Shown here piece by piece: positions 33,299-33,448 of a stretch of DNA of 33,448 nt. The notes beneath the pieces are model-generated. The model was not told where the DNA came from. It searched no databases and saw only the letters and a program-made list of their open reading frames with translations. How positions within the stretch are numbered: the stretch's first letter is position 1; every line of letters begins with the position of its first letter. Source of the DNA: Tannerella sp. (GTDB lineage Bacteria > Bacteroidota > Bacteroidia > Bacteroidales > Tannerellaceae); contig JAITVY010000112.1 in the NCBI GenBank assembly GCA_031285565.1, positions 1 through 33,448 of the forward strand, read 5' to 3'. Position numbers and translations under genes: made by a program.

Positions 33299-33448
33299 CC
33301 CTAAAACCAAACATCTTTGTCTTAATATTGGATCACCGTAAAAACTTGAGGGATTTTTGTATTATGCATACAATTTACTCAATCTAAACAAGAAAAAGGC
33401 TTTATCTTTCACACCCCTAAAAACTCGTCTAAATGCTTTAATTTTTGC

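Noticed and set aside
33070..33304. Two short plus-strand frames over the RNA at the end of the window
   Set aside because: They cover a highly structured RNA with its own promoter and terminator and show no protein-like composition.

Overview
The window looks like a chromosome segment of an anaerobic Bacteroidota, most likely order Bacteroidales. The evidence is a SusC/SusD pair controlled by a one-protein hybrid two-component regulator, many promoters of the Bacteroidota type (TAnnTTTG with a TTG about 20 bp upstream), a DUF4954 gene, and a 6S-like RNA downstream of the L20 gene. The genus cannot be fixed from sequence alone.

Layout. (1) 1-3.4 kb is an AT-rich accessory stretch: a tRNA 3'-half remnant inside a perfect hairpin, a small lipoprotein, a serine beta-lactamase-like hydrolase, a DUF5131 (phage Gp37/Gp68-like) protein and a broken RhuM-like gene. 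(2) 3.5-9.8 kb is a four-gene plus-strand operon: TonB-dependent receptor, PAT-type MFS permease, oxygen-independent coproporphyrinogen III dehydrogenase (hemN) and a HemY-type protoporphyrinogen oxidase. A 20-bp perfect palindrome overlaps its putative promoter. I read it as an uptake-and-finish unit that imports a porphyrin precursor and converts it to protoporphyrin IX. (3) 10-13.3 kb holds a VOC protein, an ABC-F ATPase and a small ankyrin/membrane protein pair. (4) 13.5-27.1 kb is a polysaccharide utilization locus: hybrid sensor/regulator, SusC, SusD, a DUF2264 protein and a GH105 unsaturated uronyl hydrolase on the minus strand, with a convergent exported M81 (MlrC-like) metallopeptidase. 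(5) 27.3-33.4 kb is core genome: thrS-infC-rpmI-rplT with a clear terminator, a DUF4954 beta-helix protein and the 6S-like RNA.

How the genes may work together. In the polysaccharide locus, the regulator probably senses an oligosaccharide in the periplasm and activates susC through two 11-bp direct repeats placed 23 bp apart upstream of susC. SusC/SusD import the glycan, and the DUF2264 and GH105 enzymes trim acidic oligosaccharides. In the porphyrin operon, receptor and permease would supply the substrate for HemN, whose product feeds the oxidase; no ferrochelatase is present in the window. The best candidates for undescribed biology are the porphyrin salvage operon with its palindrome, the exported M81 enzyme beside the glycan locus, and the structured non-coding elements around susC.
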